Shown one piece after another: positions 1 to 7,500 of a DNA stretch of 7,673 nt. Position 1 is the stretch's first letter; every line of letters begins with the position of its first letter. The stretch lies in the NCBI GenBank assembly GCA_012961745.1, contig DTYT01000149.1, positions 1-7,673 of the forward strand, read 5' to 3'. This stretch comes from Kiritimatiellia bacterium (GTDB lineage: Bacteria > Verrucomicrobiota > Kiritimatiellia > B70-G9). Made by a program: the position numbers and the translations under genes. The notes under the pieces are model-generated. The model was not told the origin of the DNA. It did no database searches and saw only the letters and a program-made list of their open reading frames with translations.

Positions 1-173
1 ATCGTTTCGCGCGCCACGGCGCGCGCGAGGCCTGGACCCCGGCCCCCGGCAACGACCGGGTCACGGGCGGACACCGACCAGGGCAGTGCTTGGCCCACGG
101 CAAGACGGCCGGGGATCATTATGGCGGCACTGATGCACCAGAGAATGAGTCGCTGGAACACGATACGGTCCAT
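1..173 (-). CDS. Possible partial exported protein running off the left edge
   Basis: From ATG at 173-171 the minus strand is open for 57 codons to the window edge. The predicted start MDRIVFQRLILWCISAAIMI, followed by PGRLAVGQALP, looks like a signal peptide with a possible cleavage after AVGQA; most third codon positions are G or C, as in the neighbours. It lies 53 bases after the second lipoprotein's stop, so it could be a further gene of that operon. Against it: the ribosome-binding site is weak (GGAAG inside the palindrome CTTCCGGAAG at 175-184, very close to the ATG), the frame is also open upstream, and residues 39-57 are low-complexity Gly/Ala/Arg. No family is recognised. Confidence 0.35.
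   Translation of the reverse strand, partial: MDRIVFQRLILWCISAAIMIPGRLAVGQALPWSVSARDPVVAGGRGPGLARAVARET
7..28. repeat. GC-rich perfect hairpin at the left edge
   Basis: TCGCGCGC (7-14) and GCGCGCGA (21-28) form a perfect 8-bp stem around a 6-base loop CACGGC. On the minus strand no U-tract follows (the flank is AAACGAT), so it is at best a Rho-independent terminator without a tail. The other reading is that it lies in the coding sequence of the possible left-edge gene. Confidence 0.4.
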
Positions 174-226
174 GCTTCCGGAAGTGTAAGGGTCGGGAGC
201 TGTGCCTGCAACCGGGCAATGATCGC

Positions 227-631
227 CTAATCGCCGTACACGCGGATGGTAAGCTCCTGGTATATCCGGAGGACGTTGACATATTCGTAGTCAGCATAAT
301 GGATGCTCTTTATGCCTCCATCCGAGGCCGCTTCGCGGATTTGCGCCGAGCCGAAAGCGACGGGCAGGGAAACATTACACACCAGGCACGGATCCAGGTA
401 GCGCACGGTGGCAGAACCCGACCGGGCAGCCACGGGGCTTTCCTGGAAATCGGTGCTCAGCGGGCCGGAGATATGTGAAAAGAGACATCCATAGGGCGGC
501 AGTACCGGGAGGACGGGCTCGGCAGGGCTCCTAGTATGCCGCGGATGGGCACTTGCGCATCCACTGCCGAAGGCGATTGCCAGCACGATCAGCGTGAGGC
601 CGGCGGCCTGGATCCTGACACGGTTATGCAT
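227..631 (-). CDS. TRL-like family lipoprotein, second diverged copy
   Basis: 134 residues. The signal peptide runs MHNRVRIQAAGLTLIVLAIA with lipobox FGSGC, acylated Cys25. After a Pro/Arg-rich linker (about 29-45: RHTRSPAEPVLPVLPPY) the TRL-like body follows: GPLSTDFQESPVAARSGSA (57-75), then IREAASDGGIKSIHYADYEY (99-118) and a terminal RVYGD. It aligns along its length with the neighbouring copy (PISTNF/PLSTDF, AAxxGG, IxxADYE, VYGE/VYGD), so the pair arose by tandem duplication. It differs in having a Cys-containing insertion LDPCLVCNVSLP (81-92), and the family's usual Gly-Asp-x-Ser step reads FGSAQI here. It starts 12 bases after the first copy's stop, with only a weak GC-rich ribosome-binding region (GGGGCGG), so it is probably translationally coupled. 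Stop is TAG at 229-227. Confidence 0.85.
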   Translation of the reverse strand: MHNRVRIQAAGLTLIVLAIAFGSGCASAHPRHTRSPAEPVLPVLPPYGCLFSHISGPLSTDFQESPVAARSGSATVRYLDPCLVCNVSLPVAFGSAQIREAASDGGIKSIHYADYEYVNVLRIYQELTIRVYGD

Positions 632-643
632 GACCGCCCCGCC

Positions 644-979
644 CTATTCGCCGTACACGAATACGGTGGTCTTGGTGTAGATTCCCAGGATGTTGAAGTG
701 TTCGTAGTCCGCGTGATAGATCCTGCTCAGTCCACCCTGTCTTGCCGCGGCATGGATACTGCAATCCCCGAAACCGATCAAGCCCCACAACAGTGAGAAA
801 GCGGAAGCGGTACCCATTTTCGTGCCGACCGGCGTATCCTTGAAGTTGGTGCTTATCGGAGACTTGGTATCATTATAGACCCAGCCCTGAGGCGGTATCA
901 CAGGTGCGGCTATCATGCATCCACTGAGCATGCTCACGAGCACCAGGACTGACACGGCAGCCACGGCGGCCTTTCTCAT
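644..979 (-). CDS. TRL-like family lipoprotein, first copy
   Basis: 111 residues. A lipoprotein signal peptide is clear: MRKAA, hydrophobic core VAAVSVLVLVSM and lipobox LSGC with acylated Cys21, so the mature protein should be membrane-anchored. The rest matches the TRL-like family pattern as I know it: GWVYNDTKSPI (32-42), a Gly-rich TKMGTASAFSLLWGLIGFGD (53-72), the 'GDCSIHAAARQGG' core (71-83), 'IYHADYEHFNILGIY' (87-101) and a terminal FVYGE. TRL-like proteins (named after a tRNA-associated locus) are short bacterial lipoproteins or exported proteins of unknown biochemical function. The stop TAG (646-644) is followed after 12 bases by a paralogous gene, and the upstream neighbour is the LPGVGEWYN protein 115 bases away. 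No enzyme motif is visible. The family call rests on motif recognition and is fairly secure; no tRNA is present in this window. Confidence 0.88.
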   Translation of the reverse strand: MRKAAVAAVSVLVLVSMLSGCMIAAPVIPPQGWVYNDTKSPISTNFKDTPVGTKMGTASAFSLLWGLIGFGDCSIHAAARQGGLSRIYHADYEHFNILGIYTKTTVFVYGE

Positions 980-984
980 GTCTA

Positions 985-990
985 CCTCCC
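985..990 (-). promoter_or_regulatory. Shine-Dalgarno site for the first lipoprotein gene
   Basis: GGGAGG on the minus strand lies five bases before ATG at 979-977. It supports this start, which also gives an ideal lipoprotein signal peptide. Confidence 0.75.
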
Positions 991-1018
991 TTCGTGCTGC
1001 TATCGGACTTCACAGCGT

Positions 1019-1077
1019 CCGGGGTCGCCGACTGCGAGCTGCAAGCCACGTCATCCGACCGCAACCCCGGTAAGGGG
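1019..1077 (-). promoter_or_regulatory. Mutually exclusive hairpins between the small-protein gene and the lipoprotein pair
   Basis: In minus-strand RNA, CCGGGGUUGC (1070-1061) can pair with GCGACCCCGG (1028-1019): ten pairs, one of them G-U, with a 32-base loop. CCGGGG is also able to pair with an upstream CCCC in CCCCUUACCGGGG (1077-1065), so the two structures compete. No U-tract follows. It may be an attenuator, a processing site or merely GC-rich coincidence. The rest of the 115-base gap shows no gene and no convincing promoter. Confidence 0.3.
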
Positions 1078-1094
1078 CGTGGACGGATTCCCTC

Positions 1095-1382
1095 CTATTT
1101 GACGGGCGCGGACCAGAAATCAATCCGGATGCCTTCGTCGGTGTTGCCGTTGGCGGCGTCCATCACCGAGGAGATCTGCACCAGGCAGCAGATATACCCG
1201 GCGATGCACTCAACCCAGGGATACGTACCCCGCCAGCCGCGGTTGTACCATTCGCCGACTCCCGGGAGCATGGTCGAGAGAATCGCCGCTGCGCCGGCGT
1301 CCTGAGCCGCGCGAGCCGCTGGCGCCGAAATGCCGGCGACCAGGAACATCACTGCCAGGAACAACGCGATGATCTTCTGCAT
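1095..1382 (-). CDS. Small exported protein with LPGVGEWYN motif, function unknown
   Basis: 95 residues. A signal peptide is clear: MQKII start, hydrophobic core ALFLAVMFLVAGI, and a likely cleavage site after about residue 25 (ARA|AQ). The mature part starts with small Ala-rich residues and GAAAILSTMLPGVGEWYN (30-47), then RGWRGTYPWVECI (48-60), a second hydrophobic stretch AGYICCLVQIS (61-71), and a polar tail ending RIDFWSAPVK. A 'LPGxGxxYN' phrase followed by Gly/Trp and a hydrophobic helix recalls TM2-type and DUF5683-like small membrane proteins, so one or two membrane helices are possible. I cannot assign a named family. It has its own promoter, 5' hairpin and good ribosome-binding site, and lies 115 bases upstream of two TRL-like lipoprotein genes on the same strand, probably in one transcript. 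Three Cys (59, 65, 66) are conspicuous. The reading frame also continues upstream to 1619, but that extension overlaps the giant gene and lies upstream of the promoter, so it is not used. Confidence 0.85.
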   Translation of the reverse strand: MQKIIALFLAVMFLVAGISAPAARAAQDAGAAAILSTMLPGVGEWYNRGWRGTYPWVECIAGYICCLVQISSVMDAANGNTDEGIRIDFWSAPVK

Positions 1383-1389
1383 GCGTCTT

Positions 1390-1394
1390 CTCCT
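1390..1394 (-). promoter_or_regulatory. Shine-Dalgarno site for the 95-residue protein gene
   Basis: AGGAG on the minus strand, seven bases before ATG at 1382-1380, inside a GA-rich stretch. Together with the promoter it fixes this start rather than longer in-frame readings that begin inside the giant gene. Confidence 0.8.
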
Positions 1395-1404
1395 CTCTTC
1401 TCGG

Positions 1405-1424
1405 CGACCCGTTTCAGCGGGTCG
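1405..1424 (-). promoter_or_regulatory. Perfect 5'-UTR hairpin at the predicted transcript start
   Basis: On the minus strand CGACCCG (1424-1418), loop CTGAAA (1417-1412), CGGGTCG (1411-1405) form a perfect 7-bp stem. The 5' arm begins at the predicted start site, leaving 22 bases to the ATG that contain a purine-rich Shine-Dalgarno stretch. Such a 5'-terminal stem could stabilise the mRNA or carry a regulatory motif. The pairing is seen; the role is inferred. Confidence 0.6.
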
Positions 1425-1430
1425 GACGCC

Positions 1431-1459
1431 ATTACCGCACATCCAAATTCGAGTGTCAA
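1431..1459 (-). promoter_or_regulatory. Sigma70-like promoter for the 95-residue protein gene
   Basis: On the minus strand a perfect -35 TTGACA (1459-1454) is followed after exactly 17 bases by GGTAAT (1436-1431), four of six matches to TATAAT, preceded by TGC to form an extended -10 (TGn). The expected transcription start is near 1424, about 42 bases before the ATG. It lies in a locally AT-richer stretch of an otherwise GC-rich spacer. Confidence 0.8.
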
Positions 1460-1495
1460 GCGGACTTTGCCGGGTTGTGGAGCGTGAGAGACGGC

Positions 1496-1561
1496 CCCCG
1501 CCGGTGGAAGCCCGCCGCGGCGGGGACGCCCTCCGGAGCGCGATCCGGTCCGCGGCGGGGA
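1496..1561. repeat. GC-rich inverted and direct repeats downstream of the giant gene
   Basis: The 14-base perfect palindrome CCCGCCGCGGCGGG lies at 1511-1524. CCCCGCCG at 1496-1503 can alternatively pair with CGGCGGGG at 1518-1525. The 12-mer CCGCGGCGGGGA occurs twice, at 1515-1526 and 1550-1561. The block lies 18 to 83 bases past the giant gene's stop, so a transcription-termination or mRNA 3'-end role is plausible, but there is no U-tract on the minus strand. Confidence 0.5.
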
Positions 1562-1578
1562 ATATGAGGGCCGGGCGC

Positions 1579-4500
1579 TCAGGGGCTGATACGGACCCGG
1601 TAGCAGCGGGAGACCACACCGGTGGGGATGTAGTCTACAACGCTTTCTCGGTTGCTCAGGGCGGTCCCGAAATAGAGCGGGCTCCAGACGGTTCCGTTGC
1701 TCAAGGAATGATCAGCGGCCTCCAGATGGTAGTTCTGGTCGGCCACTGCACTCCAGCCCACTTGCATCCGGTCGGGCGAAAGCATCTCGATGCTCAGCCA
1801 AAGACAGGAGGCCGCGTTGGTCGGGTCGGTCCAAGCGGTGAATTCGGCCAGGTTGTCCATGCCGTCGTGGTCGGGGTCGCCTCCGGGCCCGTTGTCACCC
1901 GCACCGGAGAACGGATCGAGGCCGTGTTGCATTTCCCAGGAGTCCGGTAATCCGTCGTTGTCGTCGTCGGGATCGCTGAAATCGGTGATCCCGTCGCTGT
2001 CGTTGTCGGCCGCGCTTTCGGTACGGTCGACCAGCTTGAGATATTGGGCCTGGGCGCCATCGTAGGGGTTGCCGGTCAATCCCACGGTGATTCCGTTGTT
2101 GAGGAGTTCGCTGCCGGTCTTGTTGGTTTGCCAGATCCAAGCGGATGGATTGGTCGAAATGAGATCCACCAGGTTGTACTGGTGGGTGGCTATAATGCCG
2201 AACCAGTTCTGCCCTTTGTAGTCCACGTCGAGGTTGAAGGTGGCCCAGCGATTGGTGCTTGCAGAGAAATCGTTGTTCACGAAGACGAAGACTACTTCCT
2301 GCGACGCCGCGCTCACCCCGGGGGCCTCGTACTTGGCCACGGCGAAGATGTCGGGATCGTAGGCCGCGGTGTCGGTGCGGCAGAGGAAATAGTTTTCGCG
2401 GCTGGGCAACGCCCGCGAATCCAAGCGGGCGTTGTTGATGCGGCCGTAGATCTGTTGCAGGTTCCAGTCGCGGTGCGCCCACACGTTACTCATGCAGTTG
2501 TAACGCTTGAAGTGAGGGATGGACTTGCCGAAGTTGAGCTCGTAGTGGTCGAAGTTGTGGTCATGGTTGGGAACATTGGTATACACGTCGGAGTTGTTGA
2601 GTGCGCCGGCCTCCTGGCCGTAGAAAATCATGGGCACCCCGTCCATGGCCGCCAGCTCGGCGTACGCGTAGAGTGTCCGGTAGGGGTCATCGCTGGGATA
2701 GACCTCGTCGTGACAGGAGAGATCCAGCAGCAAGGGAACGACGTCATAGGCGTTGCGCCGGTGGTCGAACGCCTGCCAGGTCGGATAGGTATAGGGTTGC
2801 GGGTTCGGGGGATCGTTGGCGCCTCCCGGTCCCTGGTAAGGATAGCTGAAGAACGAATCACGCCAGTAGAAGATCATGTTCTCGTTGAGGATGTCGAATT
2901 GCCTCGCTGACCGGTAGCCGATTCCATGGCGCTTGCTGCCGGCAACCTCTCGGTAGCCGTCCAGGCTCTCGGCCATGAAGATGAAATCCCACTTAACGGT
3001 GCGCGTACGGTTGATCACATACTCCCAGAACTCGGAGGGCAGTCCCTGGGCGAAGTCGCAACGCAGGCCATCTATGCCGCGGGAGGATTCGCCTTTCGGA
3101 GTACCCGCCGGATGACCGGTCTTTTCCAGCCAGTAGAGCGGGTAACGGGCGAAGTATTCCCAGATCTCCCGGGTATACGTATCATGGCCTTCGAAGTGAT
3201 CGCGTTCCATCAGATAGCAGTCCCGCCACCCGCCGGACTGGCCCTGTACCAGGGCGTCGTAGCGACCAAAGAAGAAGTCGGCCACGTCGTTCCACTTCCC
3301 GAAGTCGTAGCGATCGGGTGCCACGGCGACGTCGTTGTCGGCGGAGCTGTGGTAGTAGGAGGCATGTTGGCCATAGTCCCCCTTTCGGGAGTACCATTGC
3401 GGGCGGACATCACGGATGAGATCGTCGGCGTTCGTGGCCCAGGGGAACAACTCCACGCCCACCTCTCCGATAACGCAGTCCCAGGCGCTGTGGTTGAAGG
3501 TGGCATCCAGTATGACGTTCACCTGGATATCATCCATGCGGGCGACGAAGTTGGTGAACTCCTCCATGGCGCGCTGCTCGCTGGAGGGATCGCCCAGGAT
3601 GGGATTCACTTTCCAGTAGTCGCGGACCGCATAGGGGCTGCCGGGATCATAGGGCTGGCCGGTGTCCGGGTCGGTTTCCCGGCCCTGGTACCCGATGGGA
3701 TGAATGGGCTGCAGCCAGATGGTATTCACGCCGATGGCCGGATAATGGTTGGTATTGAGGTAATCGGGCCGATCGGTATTGGCGAGGTAGAGGTCTTCAA
3801 AGGTGCTGCGTCCGTAGAAGGTATCGTTGGTGGCTTCTACGTTGAGTACGTTGACTTCATACATTACCAGGTCGAGAACCTTGCGGGGTGAGACTACCAC
3901 CGCGCACGCGCGGCGCAGCCCGGCGTCCGCGTAGTAGATGTACGGCCCGGTGTTGACCTTGTAGCGCGCGTTGATGCGGTAGGCGCCGCACTTCCGTACC
4001 CGGATGGTGTACGCATAGCGGCCGGGGGCGACGTTGGTCATGGAGTAGGCGCGGTAGTAAGTGGTACGGCTGTCGGTGGTGACCGTATCCGGGTCCTCGT
4101 CCAAGGCGGCGAAGTCGCGGCGGTTGAGGTTGGAGAACAGCTCCACATCACTGGCCACGTTGGTTCCGGAGACCCCCGGTTCGAAGATCACTGTCAGGTC
4201 GACGGATTCTCCCAGGGCTTCGTCGAGGATTATGCGGCGCAGACCGTAATTGGCGTCATTGGTGTGGCCGTCCACCACGGTCCACATGCGCGGCCGGCCG
4301 TGGTCGAAGTTGCCGTCGAGATCTTCGTCGCGAATGCTTTCGAGGGGGACGGGCAGGAACTCCATTATCTGGATGTCGTTGTCCGCGTTCCAGGCAGGTG
4401 GACCCTGGCTGGCGATGGGGTCGCCGTCGTTGACGCCGTAGGCCACGGCTGCCAGGTATACTACCTCGGGCATGTAACCGAAGACTTCCACCAGGTCGAG

Positions 4501-7500
4501 TTCGCCTTCCAGGGCCGCCCCGCCCGGTCCCATGGCCGAGCGCCCGTTGCTGCCGCTGTTGTAGAAAGCGTGGTAGCCGTCGGCCGGCTGCGACTCCGCC
4601 ACCAGATGGGGTTTGGTGTCGGTGTCGAACCAGACGTAACCCGCCTTGGCCCACGGCGTGGGATGCTGCTCGTCGAACCGATCGGTCACGTAGAGGAAAT
4701 GGTCATTGGCGCCGCCGTTGGCGGACCAGGTGGCCACGTAGAGATGCTGCCCTTTGACTGCGGCGTAGATATACATGTTCGAGGCGTACACCACATAGTT
4801 GCTGCTGTCGAACTCCCCATCCATCCCGAAGTAGTTGGTAATCACTACGCAGGCGGATACCGCAGCAGTCCAGTTGTTTCCCGAGTTGTTGTCCCAGAGG
4901 TTGGATGAAGCGTCGTGGAAAACGAATTCGACGTCGCTGGCGTTGGTGGGGATTTCATAGACGTACTGCCATCGGCCGTTGCCGATATCGGTCATCACGG
5001 GGTCACCGACTTCCGTCCAGTTGTTATAGCCGATATGAATGTAAACCGGAGAAGAGTTGCTCAGCGGTCCTTGGTTGGGCGCATAGGTGATGGTCAGGGT
5101 GGAGCCGGGACAACGGTTGGGATCTTCCGGCTCCCAGCTTACCTGCGCAGGGAGGTAGGTTGACCCGCAATCCTCGGGGTGGCGGGAGGCGTCATAGATA
5201 TCGAAATAGTAGGGGTCGCCGTGCAGCAGGTATCCCTGACGCACTTCGCAGAGATTGGGATAACCGTCACCGTCCCAGTCTTCATCCCCGTCCCACACCC
5301 CGTCATAGGTGGTGTCCGCGTTCATGGGGTTGAGGCGGGTCCAGGTTTCGCCGTCATTGGGAATCATGTCCTGGTTATCGTCCCCCGGCCACGGCACGTT
5401 GGGGCCGGGGGCGCCGTTGCTGAAGCCCGGCATCCCCACATCATCCGGGAGACCGTCGCCATCCGAATCCACCTCGTTTTGCCCGTAGAGGTTGAAATAG
5501 ACTCGTACCACCGCGGTGTTGGTCTCCCCGCCTTGGACCGCGACCGCCCGGAAGTAGTGCGGGCCGTTGCAGAACGCTCCCCAGAGGCGGTCTTCGACGC
5601 CGCCGGAAACATAGCGGCCGTCGAACACGTGGGTCAGGGTGCCGGTACCGGAGAGCCCCGCCATTTGGTAGCCGTCCCAGTAGAGTTTCACCGAGGACTG
5701 ATCCAGGCCGGACGGAACGCCGACCGTGGTGGAAAAGAAAGGCATGGTGATGACCGTCCCGTTAGTATGACTGATGGAGACTGCGGGCCCGTTGGTATCC
5801 ACGTTGAATACCCGCGTCCAGATGCCGGTGTTGATCACATTGGTGCCATCCCCCAGGTCTCGTTCGAGCGCTCGGACGACCATGGTATGGCTGCCGGCGG
5901 CCAGCTCGCGGAGGGGATACCTCCAGGACCCGCGCATGATCTCATCGGCCGCCTCCCAGGAGCCCCCGTCGAGTTGAACTTCAACGTGCCAGGCGGTGAA
6001 ATCGGCGTTGGAGATGACGGCGACCGCATCCCCCTGGATGGTTTCTCCCTCCGCCGGGTGCACAACCTCCAGCCCGGGGCCGTGTCGGTCCAGGTATACC
6101 GCTTCGGAGAAGGTCTGGAAGACGGCGGGGTATCCCGCCGGGCGCTGGTTGAAACACCGGGCGCGGACCAGGTAAAGACCGTCGGAGAGGTTGGTCAGGG
6201 TGGCTTGCAGGCGCCAGTGGCCGGTCACGATCTCGGTGGCCTGCTCGAAACCGGAAGAGACGATATCGTTGCCGCCGTAGTTGGTGGCGGACGGGTTCAG
6301 ATCAGCGCCCCGGCCCCACTTGATCATTACATTGTCCACGCTCCCGTAGGACGGTTCATTGAAATGTACGTCTATGTATACCGTGTCGCCGGTGATCCGC
6401 ACCACTTGGCGGGGCTTGTTGGTGGCGTGCACGCCTCCCGGAACCACCCAGTCCATGGTGCCGTAGGGCGTGCCCGCCGCGTCCCGGTTGAAGCGGAGGG
6501 GATCGCCGTCGGCGGTGGCGTTGTGCGGTGCGTAGCACACGTAGCCCTGACCGCCCATGCCGGGGACGGTCACGTAGGCTTTACCTCCCCCATAGACTTG
6601 GATGTCATTGGGATTGTTGCCGGTGTAGTCATGCAGCCAGGTGCCGTCCTCAAAGGCGGTCTGTACTTCGTGGCTGATGTCGTAACCCGAATCGTTGAGT
6701 GCCACCAGCAGCAATCCCTCGCCGGCTTCCGGAGTTTCGTCACCGTCGTCCTGGTAGCGTTCGTAGCAGAAGAAGGCGCCGTCGCTCCAGCGGGTGTATT
6801 CCTTGCCGCGCGCAAAGTGGTTATGGATGTACACCAGATTGGGTATGCGGTCGTTGTCATAGTCGCCCAAGGCGCCGCCGTGGCCGGGCAGAACCCAGGT
6901 TCGGGTATTGTAATCGTCCCAGGAAATGTTGTTGCCGGAAAAGTAGACTACCGGCAGCCCCACATGGGTCAAGAGGTAGGCATAGGCCAGGTCGAGCTTG
7001 GAGGGGCCACTCTGGTCGTGACTCTGGACAAAGGTCACGGCTTCGGTAGGATCCAGCGCCACGCCCAGCCATCCCAAGGCCGAGAGGTTTCCGTTATTGA
7101 AAGCCTCACCGATGATGTTGATCTTGAACGGGAAGTCGAGGAACCTCATCTTGACCCCGCCGTCGCGCCAGTAGTCGAAGGTGGCGGAGGATCCCGAGAA
7201 GATTTCGGCGAAAAGCAGGGCGTCGTCACGCAGGATGTAGTTCTGGTACATCTGATCATATTCATTCGCATCCGAATAGCCCCGGCGCTGGTCGAAGTTC
7301 CACTGGGCATTGTGGTTGAAGCCGTCAAACTGCCCGGCGGTACCGAAGAACTCGTGCACCACGTGCTTGGCGGCGTCCAGCCGCAGGCCGTCGTAATCCA
7401 TGGCATAGCCCAACCAGTTTATCCAGCGGACCAGCATCTGGCGGACGTTCTCGGCGGGCAGGTTGGTGGGGGGATGGTGGAAGGGATATTTCTGGTAGTC

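Noticed and set aside
1..226. tRNA gene expected from the TRL ('tRNA-associated locus') name
   Set aside because: No GGTTCGA-type T-arm, acceptor stem or cloverleaf was found on either strand here or in the other spacers.
61..297. Minus-strand open frame of 78 codons overlapping the end of the second lipoprotein
   Set aside because: Out of frame with the well-supported lipoprotein, rich in Arg/Pro/Ser/His as expected of an off-frame reading, and without a ribosome-binding site.
1340..1364. Direct repeat CCAGGAACA twice, 16 bases apart
   Set aside because: It falls in the hydrophobic signal-peptide codons of the small protein and is explained by repeated residues.
1383..1619. N-terminal extension of the 95-residue protein (reading 174 codons)
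   Set aside because: The extension overlaps the amylase stop region and begins upstream of the promoter; the signal peptide, AGGAG site and hairpin all fit the start at 1382.
1330..1950. Plus-strand open frame of 206 codons spanning the spacer
   Set aside because: It crosses the promoter, the small gene's start and the end of the amylase gene on the opposite strand, with no protein-like features.
2044..3891. Long plus-strand open frames (about 288 and 321 codons) opposite GH13 domain 2
   Set aside because: They lie wholly antisense to strongly conserved catalytic motifs, read as Val/Gly/Ile-rich complement of the real gene and show no family signature; GC-rich codon bias explains them.
4264..4908. 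Plus-strand open frame of 214 codons
   Set aside because: Antisense to the starch-binding and unassigned modules, with no recognisable domain; a shadow of the minus-strand gene.
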